Origin: Halothece sp964463655 | GTDB taxonomy: Bacteria > Cyanobacteriota > Cyanobacteriia > Cyanobacteriales > Rubidibacteraceae | Length of the DNA: 64,000 nt | Direction of reading: 5' to 3' | Assembly (NCBI GenBank): GCA_964463655.1 | Contig: CAYXDG010000004.1 | Location: 11,190 to 75,189, forward strand | In this document: piece after piece, positions 33,480 to 41,856 of the stretch | Position numbering within the stretch: position 1 is the first letter of the stretch | Layout: each line of letters opens with the position of its first letter | Translations under genes and position numbers: made by a program | The notes under the pieces: model-generated | The model's input: only the letters and a program-made list of their open reading frames with translations | What the model was told of the DNA's origin: nothing | The model's database searches: none

Positions 33480-34751
33480 ATGAGAAATCAATTCTTAAGG
33501 AGCATGGTTAGATATGCTCAACAGTACGAAACAGGATGCTTAGAAATCAAAAATCTCAAGGATCAAAAACAATCTTGGCAGTTTTACTTTCGTCTGGGTC
33601 GTTTATTCTGGGCAGGAGGTGGAGAACAGGAAACGCGAAGAGTGCATCGGCAATTACTTAAGCAATTTCAGAAAGAAACTAATCAACTCCTATTAATGAC
33701 CCAAGAAGTGTCTTGGGATTCTCAATCAGCTTATTATGACTTTTTAGCCTATCTGTTTCAGGAAGGAAAAGTGAGCATTGAACAGTTTAGTGCGATAAAA
33801 AATGAAATTATTGTGGAGGTGCTATTTGATATTTTGCAGGTAGAAGCTCAACAAAGTTCGATCGAGCCTTCAATTACCTATCATAGCGGTTTGAGTTGGG
33901 AATGGTACGAAAGTAAACGCCCTAGTCATCAAATTACCGTTGATCAAAGTTTAGAAAAATCTTCGCTGGCTTTAATCAAAGAAGCTCAAGAAAGTTGGCA
34001 GCATTGGCAAGAAACAAGTTTACACCATTGTTCACCGAATCAAGCTCCCATGATGATTCAACCAGAGCAAATTAAGCAAGTGACTGCTGAGAAAACCTTT
34101 CAAAATTTGCAACGATTACTGACAGGAAAGCAGTCTTTGAGAGACATTGCAGTGGCAACTAAGCGAGATATTTTGGTAGTTACGAAAGTCTTTTGGGGAT
34201 ATTATCAAAAAGGGTGGTTGAAATTTAAAGGGTTATGCGATCTCCAATGGTCAGAAATCGTTCCAGAAATAAACCAGCAACCCTCATCCCCAACTAAAAT
34301 CCAAGGACCACCACCAACCCGTCAAAGCAAGAAGTTTTGCATTGCTTGTGTTGATGATAGCATACAGGTGACGGAAGCCGTTAAAGAAATTGTTCAAGCA
34401 AAGGGATATGCTTTTATTGGGATTAATGATCCCTTACGTGCAAGTGCAACCCTGTTGAAAGAAAAACCGAATTTAATTTTTTTAGACTTAATTATGCCAA
34501 TGACCAACGGCTACGAAATTTGTACACAACTGCGTCGAGTGTCTAGTCTTCAGGATACGCCAATTGTGATTCTAACGGGAAAAGATGGTTTGATCGATCG
34601 AATGCGTGCGAAAATGGTCGGTGCAACAGAATACATTAGCAAACCCGTACAAAGTCACATTCTCAACGAAGTGATGGCAAAATATCTCTCGGATTTTAGT
34701 GAAACGGCCGAAAAAACTTACTCCTCTTTTTCCTCTTCTGTACAAGCCTAA
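33480..34751 (+). CDS. PatA-like response regulator (PATAN domain plus receiver), second copy
   Basis: A 423-residue paralogue of the preceding gene with the same architecture. The N-terminus (YETGCLEIKNLKDQKQSWQFYFRLGRLFWAGGGEQETRRVHRQLLKQFQ) and TFQNLQRLLTGKQSLRDIAVATKRDILVVTKVFWGYYQKGWL align closely with it. The receiver (residues about 283-405) keeps CVDDSIQV, LIFLDLIMP (phospho-Asp), VILTGKDG and EYISKPV. The pair arose by tandem duplication but has diverged; the linker before the receiver differs most. Two PatA-type outputs in one taxis cluster may control different pilus motors or directions; that is inference. Confidence 0.88.
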   Translation: MRNQFLRSMVRYAQQYETGCLEIKNLKDQKQSWQFYFRLGRLFWAGGGEQETRRVHRQLLKQFQKETNQLLLMTQEVSWDSQSAYYDFLAYLFQEGKVSIEQFSAIKNEIIVEVLFDILQVEAQQSSIEPSITYHSGLSWEWYESKRPSHQITVDQSLEKSSLALIKEAQESWQHWQETSLHHCSPNQAPMMIQPEQIKQVTAEKTFQNLQRLLTGKQSLRDIAVATKRDILVVTKVFWGYYQKGWLKFKGLCDLQWSEIVPEINQQPSSPTKIQGPPPTRQSKKFCIACVDDSIQVTEAVKEIVQAKGYAFIGINDPLRASATLLKEKPNLIFLDLIMPMTNGYEICTQLRRVSSLQDTPIVILTGKDGLIDRMRAKMVGATEYISKPVQSHILNEVMAKYLSDFSETAEKTYSSFSSSVQA

Positions 34752-34803
34752 TGTTCGGTCAAAATTCTTTAAAAAATTGTGAGGGAAGCCCTAAAAATTA
34801 ACC

Positions 34804-35166
34804 ATGAAAAAAGCACTCATCGTCGAAGATTCTCAAACAGATTTACAAATTATATCGAGTTGTTTAGGAAAGAATGGCTTTGATGTGGTCAAAGCAACCA
34901 ACCACAATGAAGCTGTCTCTCAAGTTGAACAGCAACTCTTTAATGTGATTGTGCTGGATGTGGTATTGCCCGATCGCAGTGGGTTTGAATTGTGTCGGCA
35001 ACTGAAACAAGAAGAAGCCACAAAAAACATTCCTGTTGTAATATGTTCAACCAAAAACAGCGACTTAGATAAGTTTTGGGGCATGAAACAGGGTGCAGAT
35101 GCCTATGTTACTAAACCCATTGACCCAGATGAATTAACTCGTACCCTGCAACAAATTGTTAAGTAA
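34804..35166 (+). CDS. Single-domain response regulator, PilH/PixH/CheY-like
   Basis: A 120-residue stand-alone receiver. Acidic pair in ALIVEDSQTD, phospho-acceptor Asp in VIVLDVVLPDRSG (about residue 53), Thr in VICSTKNSD and Lys in AYVTKPID are all present. In the Synechocystis pix and pil clusters the equivalent gene sits between the PatA-like regulator and CheW, as here, and the protein acts as CheY/PilH. The CheW gene follows after 16 bases from the chosen GTG start. Confidence 0.9.
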   Translation: MKKALIVEDSQTDLQIISSCLGKNGFDVVKATNHNEAVSQVEQQLFNVIVLDVVLPDRSGFELCRQLKQEEATKNIPVVICSTKNSDLDKFWGMKQGADAYVTKPIDPDELTRTLQQIVK

Positions 35167-35182
35167 AAAAAGAGGCGCGATC

Positions 35183-35764
35183 GTGGTTTCTTCTTCCTTT
35201 GACCCCAACTATCTTTTTCCCGTTGCCGATGGAGAAAAAACCGCAACGGAATCTTTATTGCAGTTTCATTTAGTCCCAGACACAACCGCTTTAATTAGTA
35301 TTTCTCAACTTAGTGAAGTGCTAAAAGTCGATCTTCGCGACATTGTACCCATTCCTCAACTCCCCCCTTGGGTAATGGGAATTTATAACTGGCGAGGAGA
35401 AATTCTCTGGATCATCGATTTAGGAGGATGTGTCGGTTTAACTCCCTTATCGGAACAATCTTTAGTAAGCCGAAAGTTTCCCTTAGTTGTTTTAAGACAG
35501 GAAGATTACAGTGGAAACCTGCAAACTCTCGGATTATTGGTCAAAGCAGTAGAAGGAATCACCCCTATTGATCCTTATGGTATTCAATCTCCTCCTGAAA
35601 CTACTTTTACTCCAGAACTTTCTAGAGTTTTAAGAGGGTATTGGCTTAATTCAGCAGGGGAAATGTTAATGGTTTTATCGGGGACAGCAATCTTTGAACA
35701 AATGCCTAATAACAGTGACCAGTTATCAGTGGATAACAAACAACAAATAACAAATAACAAATAA
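35183..35764 (+). CDS. CheW-like coupling protein, PixI-like
   Basis: About 193 residues from a GTG with AGAGG seven bases upstream; a TTG 27 bases earlier is in frame but would overlap the previous gene. CheW links receptors to a CheA kinase. The core is visible: LVPDTTALISISQLSEVLKVDLRDIVPIPQLPPWVMGIYNWRGEILWIIDLGGCVG, the usual conserved CheW stretch, then LVVLRQ...LGLLVKAVEGI. The last 17 residues (NSDQLSVDNKQQITNNK) are encoded by repeat DNA (a CAGTGACC unit and the AACAAAT microsatellite), so the C-terminus has been extended by repeat expansion. Confidence 0.88.
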   Translation: MVSSSFDPNYLFPVADGEKTATESLLQFHLVPDTTALISISQLSEVLKVDLRDIVPIPQLPPWVMGIYNWRGEILWIIDLGGCVGLTPLSEQSLVSRKFPLVVLRQEDYSGNLQTLGLLVKAVEGITPIDPYGIQSPPETTFTPELSRVLRGYWLNSAGEMLMVLSGTAIFEQMPNNSDQLSVDNKQQITNNK

Positions 35765-35797
35765 CAAACAACAAATAACAAATAACAAATAACAAAC
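35735..35797. repeat. AACAAAT-type tandem repeat running into cheW
   Basis: About nine consecutive AACAAAT/AACAAAC heptamers. The first half is inside the cheW reading frame and supplies its stop codon; the second half is the spacer that directly precedes the ATG of the first receptor gene, leaving no obvious purine-rich ribosome site. Confidence 0.9.
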
Positions 35798-35798
35798 C

Positions 35799-38700
35799 AT
35801 GACTCAAACGACTCCTAAATCCGAACCCAAAAGCCTTTCTCATGCTACAAATCAAAATGGACAGGATCATCAATCCGTGACCCGTGATGAAGATTCCGAC
35901 CGACGCTATATTCCGTTGCAAGATGAAAACTCTGACCCAAAAGCCCAAGGTTGGCGGCAAAAACTAAAAGCACGGTGGGATAATATTGGTTTTCGCAATA
36001 AATTAACGATTATTGTGATGAGTAGCGTGGCGATACCAGGGGTGATCATCACGCAAATTGACGTGACGATCTCGCAATTCAATCTCAGAGAAGCATTTAA
36101 ACAACGCCTCAGCCTAGCTTTAAAAGCCCTAGAAGAACAGATCAATGATGATTATGAAGAATTAGCCGAAGAATCAGCCCTGATGGCAAAATACGCAAAT
36201 GTGTCTGGGTTAGATATAAACGACCCAGCCCAAGCGCAACAAGTCTTGACCAACGCGATCGAACCTAACCCCAACGAAAGTTTTTATATCATCACCAACA
36301 GCGCTGGAGAAACGGTTGCCCAAAAAATCTTGACTGTCGATCGCGATTTCTCGGTTTTCCCCCTCTTACCTAATACCAGTGGCAGGATCGATCAGTATCG
36401 GGAAGATACACAGGGAATGCGTCCCGTAAATCCAGAAATTGGCATTAACCTCAATGACTTTCCTCTCGTGCAAGAAGTCTTAGAAACGGGGCAAGGCAAA
36501 GCAGGAGTCGAACTGATTCGCAGCGCAACCTTGCAAAAGCTGGGACTCGCTGAACAAGCCAATATTGGACTAAGAGCGCAACGGATACAAGGACTCCCAA
36601 GTCGCAAGCAACCTGCTCCCGAAGGAACGTATGATGTTGAACAAGGAAAAATTGGGATGGCGTTAATCGCCGTTGAACCCATTAAACAAAATGGAGAAGT
36701 GGTGGGAGCAGTGATTCAAGGTCGTTTGCTCAATCGTGACTATGAAATTGTTGATTTGATTAAACAGGAAACCGAAGCTGAGACCGTTACCATTTTTGCT
36801 CAAGATTGGCGGATTAGCACCAATGTTCCTTATCGAGACGGAGAAACTAGAGCGATCGGGACAAGGGTTTCTCGTGAGGTGGCTCAAACCGTTTTAGATG
36901 AGGGACAAACCTTTGTGGGGGAAGCATACGTGGTTGATACTTTCTTTTTAAGTGTCTATCAACCTATTAAAAATAGTAACGGTGAAGTCATCGGCATAAC
37001 TTATGTCGGCGATCCAGAAGCAAAAGTAGATGGTCTCATCTTCCGCAGTACCCTCATTGAATATGGTATTGGCTTAGTATTTCTCGTGGTCAGTGGGGTC
37101 GCTGCTGTTTCCATTTCTCGAAGTTTCTCCACCCCCATTCTCCGCTTATCCAATTTTGCCAGAGCAGTGGGCAATGGGGATTATCAGTTGCGAATGACAG
37201 GGACAAACCGTGAAGATGAAATTGGCACCCTTTCTCAAGATTTAAACGGCATGGTTGCTAACTTAGAAACAAGCCAAAAGGAACTCCGTCAAGATGCAGC
37301 AGAATCAGCTTTTATCGGACAAATTGCAGGGACAGTGGTTACAGATGCTGAAAGTGCTGATACGGTAACGGATCAAGCTCTCGCAGAAGCCAGAGAACTC
37401 ATGCAGGTCGATCGCGTTGTGGTTTATCGTTTTCAAGAAGATGGCAGTGGCTACATTAGCAATGAAGGTGTTGGCAAAGGCTTAAAACCAGCACGAGAAC
37501 GAGAAATTAAAGACCCCTGTATCCCCGAAGCAATTCGTCAAGACTATCTCCAAGGACGGGTTGTTCCTACCAGTGATGTGCTGAATGCAGGTTTCCATCC
37601 CGACCATCGACAGCTAATGATAGATTTAGAGATTAAAGCCAACTTAGTTGTTCCGATCGTAGTTGGAGAAGATTTGTATGGTTTATTAATTGCTCACAAA
37701 TGCTATGAAACTTATGAATGGCAAGAGCGAGACATTAATTTCCTCCAACGCTTGTCTCAAGAAATTAGTCGGGTTTTAGAGCGAGCAACGCTACTGCAAG
37801 AACTACGTGCTTCTGAAGAACAACAACGCCAAGAGAAGGAAAAATTACAACGCCGTGCTTTAGAATTGCTGATGCAGGTTGACCCCATTAGTAAAGGGGA
37901 TTTGACGGTTAATGCTAGTGTAACAGAAGACGAAATTGGGACGGTTGCCGACTCTTATAACTCTACAGTGGAAAGTCTGCGGAAAATTGTCGCACAAGTA
38001 CAACAAGCGGCGAAAGCTGTTGCTGATACCACTACTCGCAACGAAACTGAGGTACAAGCATTATCTCAAGGAGCGTTAAAACAGTCCGAAGAAGTTGAAA
38101 TCGCCCTTGAACGCATTGAAGCGATGACTCGATCGATTAACGCGGTGTCAGACAGTGCAACTCAAGCAGAAGAGGCGATTCAGAAGTCTTCAGAAACGGT
38201 AAAAGCAGGAGATGACGCGATGAACCGCACTGTAGAAGGAATTGTGGAGATTCGAGAAACTGTAGCAGAAACAGCCAAGAAGGTTAAGCGCTTAGGAGAA
38301 TCATCTCAGAAAATTTCACAAGTAGTGAGCTTAATCAATAACTTTGCTGAGCAAACGAACTTGTTAGCACTCAATGCTTCTATTGAGGCAGCCCGTGCGG
38401 GAGAACAAGGACGAGGCTTTGCAGTGGTCGCAGAAGAAGTGCGATCGCTGGCGCAACAGTCGTCCAATGCGACCACAGAAATTGCTAACCTCGTGGATCA
38501 GATTCAAACCGAAACCAATGAAGTGGTCAGAGCGATGGAACAAGGGACAGAACAGGTCGTTAGCGGAACACAACTGGTAGAAGAAGCGCGATCGAGTCTC
38601 AATGAAATTACAGAAGTTTCTACCCAGATAAACCAATTAGTTGCTGAAATTAGTGCAATGGCAAAAGCGCAAGCAGTGGACTCCGAAACCGTTAACCAGA

Positions 38701-38834
38701 CCATTCAAGATGTGGCAGCGATCGCGCAACGGACAGCAAACAGCGCCACCCAAGTTTCGGATTCGTTTAAGGAACTACTGAAAACAGCCCAAGATTTAGA
38801 AGACAATGTGGGACGATTCAAGATTAGTGACTAA
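35799..38834 (+). CDS. GAF-containing methyl-accepting taxis protein, PixJ-like (first)
   Basis: A 1,011-residue receptor. Order: cytoplasmic N-terminus (1-68), membrane helix (KLTIIVMSSVAIPGVIITQI, about 69-88), large periplasmic Cache-type sensor (about 90-415), second helix (IGLVFLVVSGVAAVSI), HAMP (to about 490), phytochrome-like GAF (about 505-665), a second HAMP-like segment (MQVDPISKGDLTVNASVTEDEIGTVADSY), then the MCP signalling domain with the tip EQTNLLALNASIEAARAGEQGRGFAVVAEEVRSLAQQS. The GAF has DPCIPEAI and FHPDHRQLMIDLEIKANLVVPI, i.e. Asp where cyanobacteriochromes have the chromophore Cys. A 743-base part equals the next gene exactly. Confidence 0.93.
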   Translation: MTQTTPKSEPKSLSHATNQNGQDHQSVTRDEDSDRRYIPLQDENSDPKAQGWRQKLKARWDNIGFRNKLTIIVMSSVAIPGVIITQIDVTISQFNLREAFKQRLSLALKALEEQINDDYEELAEESALMAKYANVSGLDINDPAQAQQVLTNAIEPNPNESFYIITNSAGETVAQKILTVDRDFSVFPLLPNTSGRIDQYREDTQGMRPVNPEIGINLNDFPLVQEVLETGQGKAGVELIRSATLQKLGLAEQANIGLRAQRIQGLPSRKQPAPEGTYDVEQGKIGMALIAVEPIKQNGEVVGAVIQGRLLNRDYEIVDLIKQETEAETVTIFAQDWRISTNVPYRDGETRAIGTRVSREVAQTVLDEGQTFVGEAYVVDTFFLSVYQPIKNSNGEVIGITYVGDPEAKVDGLIFRSTLIEYGIGLVFLVVSGVAAVSISRSFSTPILRLSNFARAVGNGDYQLRMTGTNREDEIGTLSQDLNGMVANLETSQKELRQDAAESAFIGQIAGTVVTDAESADTVTDQALAEARELMQVDRVVVYRFQEDGSGYISNEGVGKGLKPAREREIKDPCIPEAIRQDYLQGRVVPTSDVLNAGFHPDHRQLMIDLEIKANLVVPIVVGEDLYGLLIAHKCYETYEWQERDINFLQRLSQEISRVLERATLLQELRASEEQQRQEKEKLQRRALELLMQVDPISKGDLTVNASVTEDEIGTVADSYNSTVESLRKIVAQVQQAAKAVADTTTRNETEVQALSQGALKQSEEVEIALERIEAMTRSINAVSDSATQAEEAIQKSSETVKAGDDAMNRTVEGIVEIRETVAETAKKVKRLGESSQKISQVVSLINNFAEQTNLLALNASIEAARAGEQGRGFAVVAEEVRSLAQQSSNATTEIANLVDQIQTETNEVVRAMEQGTEQVVSGTQLVEEARSSLNEITEVSTQINQLVAEISAMAKAQAVDSETVNQTIQDVAAIAQRTANSATQVSDSFKELLKTAQDLEDNVGRFKISD
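37290..38032 (+). repeat. 743-base direct repeat, copy 1 (in first receptor gene)
   Basis: Reading both copies base by base, I find no difference between 37290-38032 and 40302-41044 (offset 3,012). It covers the whole GAF domain and the second HAMP-like segment. Outside it the genes are clearly diverged, with shorter identical patches in the signalling domain. Confidence 0.93.
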
Positions 38835-38891
38835 AATAACAATATTATCTTGATCATGAAGGAAAAATAACCAATAATAAAGAACAAAATC

Positions 38892-41840
38892 ATGACACAA
38901 ACTTCTCCTAAACCAAATCCCCAAACGGAACAAGCCAGCACCCATCAGACCCTCGCTGCTGAATCTTTAACCCCAAGTGAAACCCTTGAAACCTCTCCTC
39001 CTCAAGGAAAGCGATCGCGATGGCAAAATATCGGTCAGGGTTGGACATTACGAACGCAACTGCTAGTGACCCTACTTCCCCTTGTGATTGTCCCCCTTGG
39101 TTTAGCTGGGGCAGCAGCTTGGACAGTGGTTTCCAATCGCACAACCGCTGAAAGTGAGGAACAGTTACAAGCCCAAGTAGAACTCGCCAGTGAAGCAGCA
39201 AGACAACTGATCGAGGACGCGATCGCGGATGCTGTGCAAATCGCTACTGACCCTCAAATCATTGAAGCGACTCGTTTCAGTAACCGTCAAGCGGAAGAAT
39301 TAGGACTGATACAAGCATCGATCGAGACTTTAGAAGAACGGTTTGGGGACACCAAGCTGGTTGAAGTTCTCCCAGAATTGAATAGAGAACTAGAGCGACT
39401 TGCTGAAAATAAAGAAATTGCTGAAATATTCTTCTCTAATCAATATGGCTTTGTCGTTGCCTATAATAACCCCACCAGCGACTTTGTGCAGCGAGATGAA
39501 TCTTGGTGGCAAAATGCGAAAGCCAATCAGCTTGGGGTTGAAGACCCAGAGATCGATGAATCGGCCAATACCTTTGCCGTTGATGTGTCTCAGACGATTC
39601 AAGACCCCGCCTCTGGAGAATTTTTGGGCGTTGTGAAAACAGTTGTCCCTGCCGATCGCTTTGCAGAACTGGGAGAATTACTTGAATCTGCCAACCTAAG
39701 AGATTCTGGACAAGTGCAAATTGTCGATACCAGTTCCCAGACCGTGATTAATACCATTACCATTGAAGGCACACTTGAGACCCGCGAAATTACAGGAGGA
39801 AGCCCGATCGCCCAAGCTGCAACCTTGTTGGCTCAATATGCCCCACAGATGGCACAACCTAATCCTTCTGTTGAACGTCTCCAAACCGAATTGGAAGGAG
39901 ACAGAACCATGAACCAAGTACAAGTGGAAGCCAGTGAAGATGAGACGATCGCGTTTTTGCGGAGTGGCGATCGACAATATACCCTCGCCACAATTCCAGG
40001 GACAGACTGGGTTGCTATCTCCTCAGTGGAAATTACAGAGATTAATGCAGTTGGTCAAGAACTGATCGGGGTTTTTGCCTCAATTCAAGGGGGTTTAGCG
40101 GTCATTGCTTTGGGCTTAACCCTCATTTTAGCCCGCAGACTGGCTAATCCCTTATCTAACCTGACTGCAACCGCCAACCAATTAGCTAGGGGGGATTTAG
40201 ACCAACGGGCAACCCTAGAAGGAACTCAGGAAACGCAAGTCCTAGCACAGACTTTCAACGATCTTGTGAGTCAAACTCAAACCCTTCTTGAGGAAACGAG
40301 ACAAGATGCAGCAGAATCAGCTTTTATCGGACAAATTGCAGGGACAGTGGTTACAGATGCTGAAAGTGCTGATACGGTAACGGATCAAGCTCTCGCAGAA
40401 GCCAGAGAACTCATGCAGGTCGATCGCGTTGTGGTTTATCGTTTTCAAGAAGATGGCAGTGGCTACATTAGCAATGAAGGTGTTGGCAAAGGCTTAAAAC
40501 CAGCACGAGAACGAGAAATTAAAGACCCCTGTATCCCCGAAGCAATTCGTCAAGACTATCTCCAAGGACGGGTTGTTCCTACCAGTGATGTGCTGAATGC
40601 AGGTTTCCATCCCGACCATCGACAGCTAATGATAGATTTAGAGATTAAAGCCAACTTAGTTGTTCCGATCGTAGTTGGAGAAGATTTGTATGGTTTATTA
40701 ATTGCTCACAAATGCTATGAAACTTATGAATGGCAAGAGCGAGACATTAATTTCCTCCAACGCTTGTCTCAAGAAATTAGTCGGGTTTTAGAGCGAGCAA
40801 CGCTACTGCAAGAACTACGTGCTTCTGAAGAACAACAACGCCAAGAGAAGGAAAAATTACAACGCCGTGCTTTAGAATTGCTGATGCAGGTTGACCCCAT
40901 TAGTAAAGGGGATTTGACGGTTAATGCTAGTGTAACAGAAGACGAAATTGGGACGGTTGCCGACTCTTATAACTCTACAGTGGAAAGTCTGCGGAAAATT
41001 GTCGCACAAGTACAACAAGCGGCGAAAGCTGTTGCTGATACCACCACCCGTAATGAAATGGAAGTGCAAACCCTCTCCCAAGGAGCGTTAAAACAGTCTC
41101 AGGAAATGGAAACAGCACTCGATCGCATTGAAGCGATGACTCGATCGATTAACGCCGTCTCAAAAAGCGCGATTGAAGCAGAAACCGCGATCCAACAATC
41201 GGCCGCAACGGTGAAAGCAGGGGATGAAGCGATGAACCGCACTGTAGAGAGAATTACTTCGATTCGAGAAACCGTATCAGAAACAGCCAAGAAGGTTAAG
41301 CGCTTAGGAGAATCATCTCAGAAAATTTCTCAGGTGGTGAAACTGATTGGTAACTTTGCTTACCAGACCAATTTATTAGCGCTCAATGCTTCAATGGAAG
41401 CAGCCCGCGCAGGAGAACAAGGGCGAGGGTTTGCGGTAGTCGCAGGAGAAGTGCGAGTCTTAGCACAACAGTCAGCCGATGCGACCACAGAAATTGCTAA
41501 CCTCGTGGATCAGATTCAAACCGAAACCAATGAAGTGGTAACAGCAATGGAACAAGGAACAGAAGAGGTGAGCTTGGGGACAAGGTTGGTAGAAGAAGTG
41601 CGAGGGAACTTAAACCAGATTACAACAGTCTCCAATCAGATTAACGAGTTAGTAGCAAAGATTGCAGAATCCGCGAAAACGCAAGCGGTGGACTCGGAAA
41701 CCGTTAACCAGACCATTCAAGATGTGGCTGCGATTACGCAACAGACTTCTCAAAGCACCACGCAAGTTTCTAATTCATTTAAGGAACTACTGAAAACAGC
41801 CCAAGATTTAGAAGACAATGTGGGAAGATTCAAACTCTAG
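38892..41840 (+). CDS. GAF-containing methyl-accepting taxis protein, PixJ-like (second)
   Basis: A 982-residue receptor with the same plan as its upstream neighbour but an unrelated sensor part. Membrane helix at about 50-80 (QLLVTLLPLVIVPLGLAGAAAWTVV), a double-Cache-type periplasmic domain (NKEIAEIFFSNQYGFVVAYNNPTSDFVQRDESWWQNA...GVVKTVVPADRF), second helix (SIQGGLAVIALGLTLILA), HAMP, GAF (identical to the first receptor), HAMP-like, MCP tip YQTNLLALNASMEAARAGEQGRGFAVVAGEVRVLAQQS. Different extracellular inputs on the same signalling body fit two receptors feeding one CheW. No CheA gene follows; the next gene is mutY on the other strand. Confidence 0.93.
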   Translation: MTQTSPKPNPQTEQASTHQTLAAESLTPSETLETSPPQGKRSRWQNIGQGWTLRTQLLVTLLPLVIVPLGLAGAAAWTVVSNRTTAESEEQLQAQVELASEAARQLIEDAIADAVQIATDPQIIEATRFSNRQAEELGLIQASIETLEERFGDTKLVEVLPELNRELERLAENKEIAEIFFSNQYGFVVAYNNPTSDFVQRDESWWQNAKANQLGVEDPEIDESANTFAVDVSQTIQDPASGEFLGVVKTVVPADRFAELGELLESANLRDSGQVQIVDTSSQTVINTITIEGTLETREITGGSPIAQAATLLAQYAPQMAQPNPSVERLQTELEGDRTMNQVQVEASEDETIAFLRSGDRQYTLATIPGTDWVAISSVEITEINAVGQELIGVFASIQGGLAVIALGLTLILARRLANPLSNLTATANQLARGDLDQRATLEGTQETQVLAQTFNDLVSQTQTLLEETRQDAAESAFIGQIAGTVVTDAESADTVTDQALAEARELMQVDRVVVYRFQEDGSGYISNEGVGKGLKPAREREIKDPCIPEAIRQDYLQGRVVPTSDVLNAGFHPDHRQLMIDLEIKANLVVPIVVGEDLYGLLIAHKCYETYEWQERDINFLQRLSQEISRVLERATLLQELRASEEQQRQEKEKLQRRALELLMQVDPISKGDLTVNASVTEDEIGTVADSYNSTVESLRKIVAQVQQAAKAVADTTTRNEMEVQTLSQGALKQSQEMETALDRIEAMTRSINAVSKSAIEAETAIQQSAATVKAGDEAMNRTVERITSIRETVSETAKKVKRLGESSQKISQVVKLIGNFAYQTNLLALNASMEAARAGEQGRGFAVVAGEVRVLAQQSADATTEIANLVDQIQTETNEVVTAMEQGTEEVSLGTRLVEEVRGNLNQITTVSNQINELVAKIAESAKTQAVDSETVNQTIQDVAAITQQTSQSTTQVSNSFKELLKTAQDLEDNVGRFKL
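40302..41044 (+). repeat. 743-base direct repeat, copy 2 (in second receptor gene)
   Basis: Partner of 37290-38032. The left boundary lies at the start of the DAAESAFIGQIAG segment and the right boundary in VADTTTRNE, where silent and replacement differences appear abruptly. Confidence 0.93.
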
Positions 41841-41856
41841 GAATCCTTGTAGTTCC

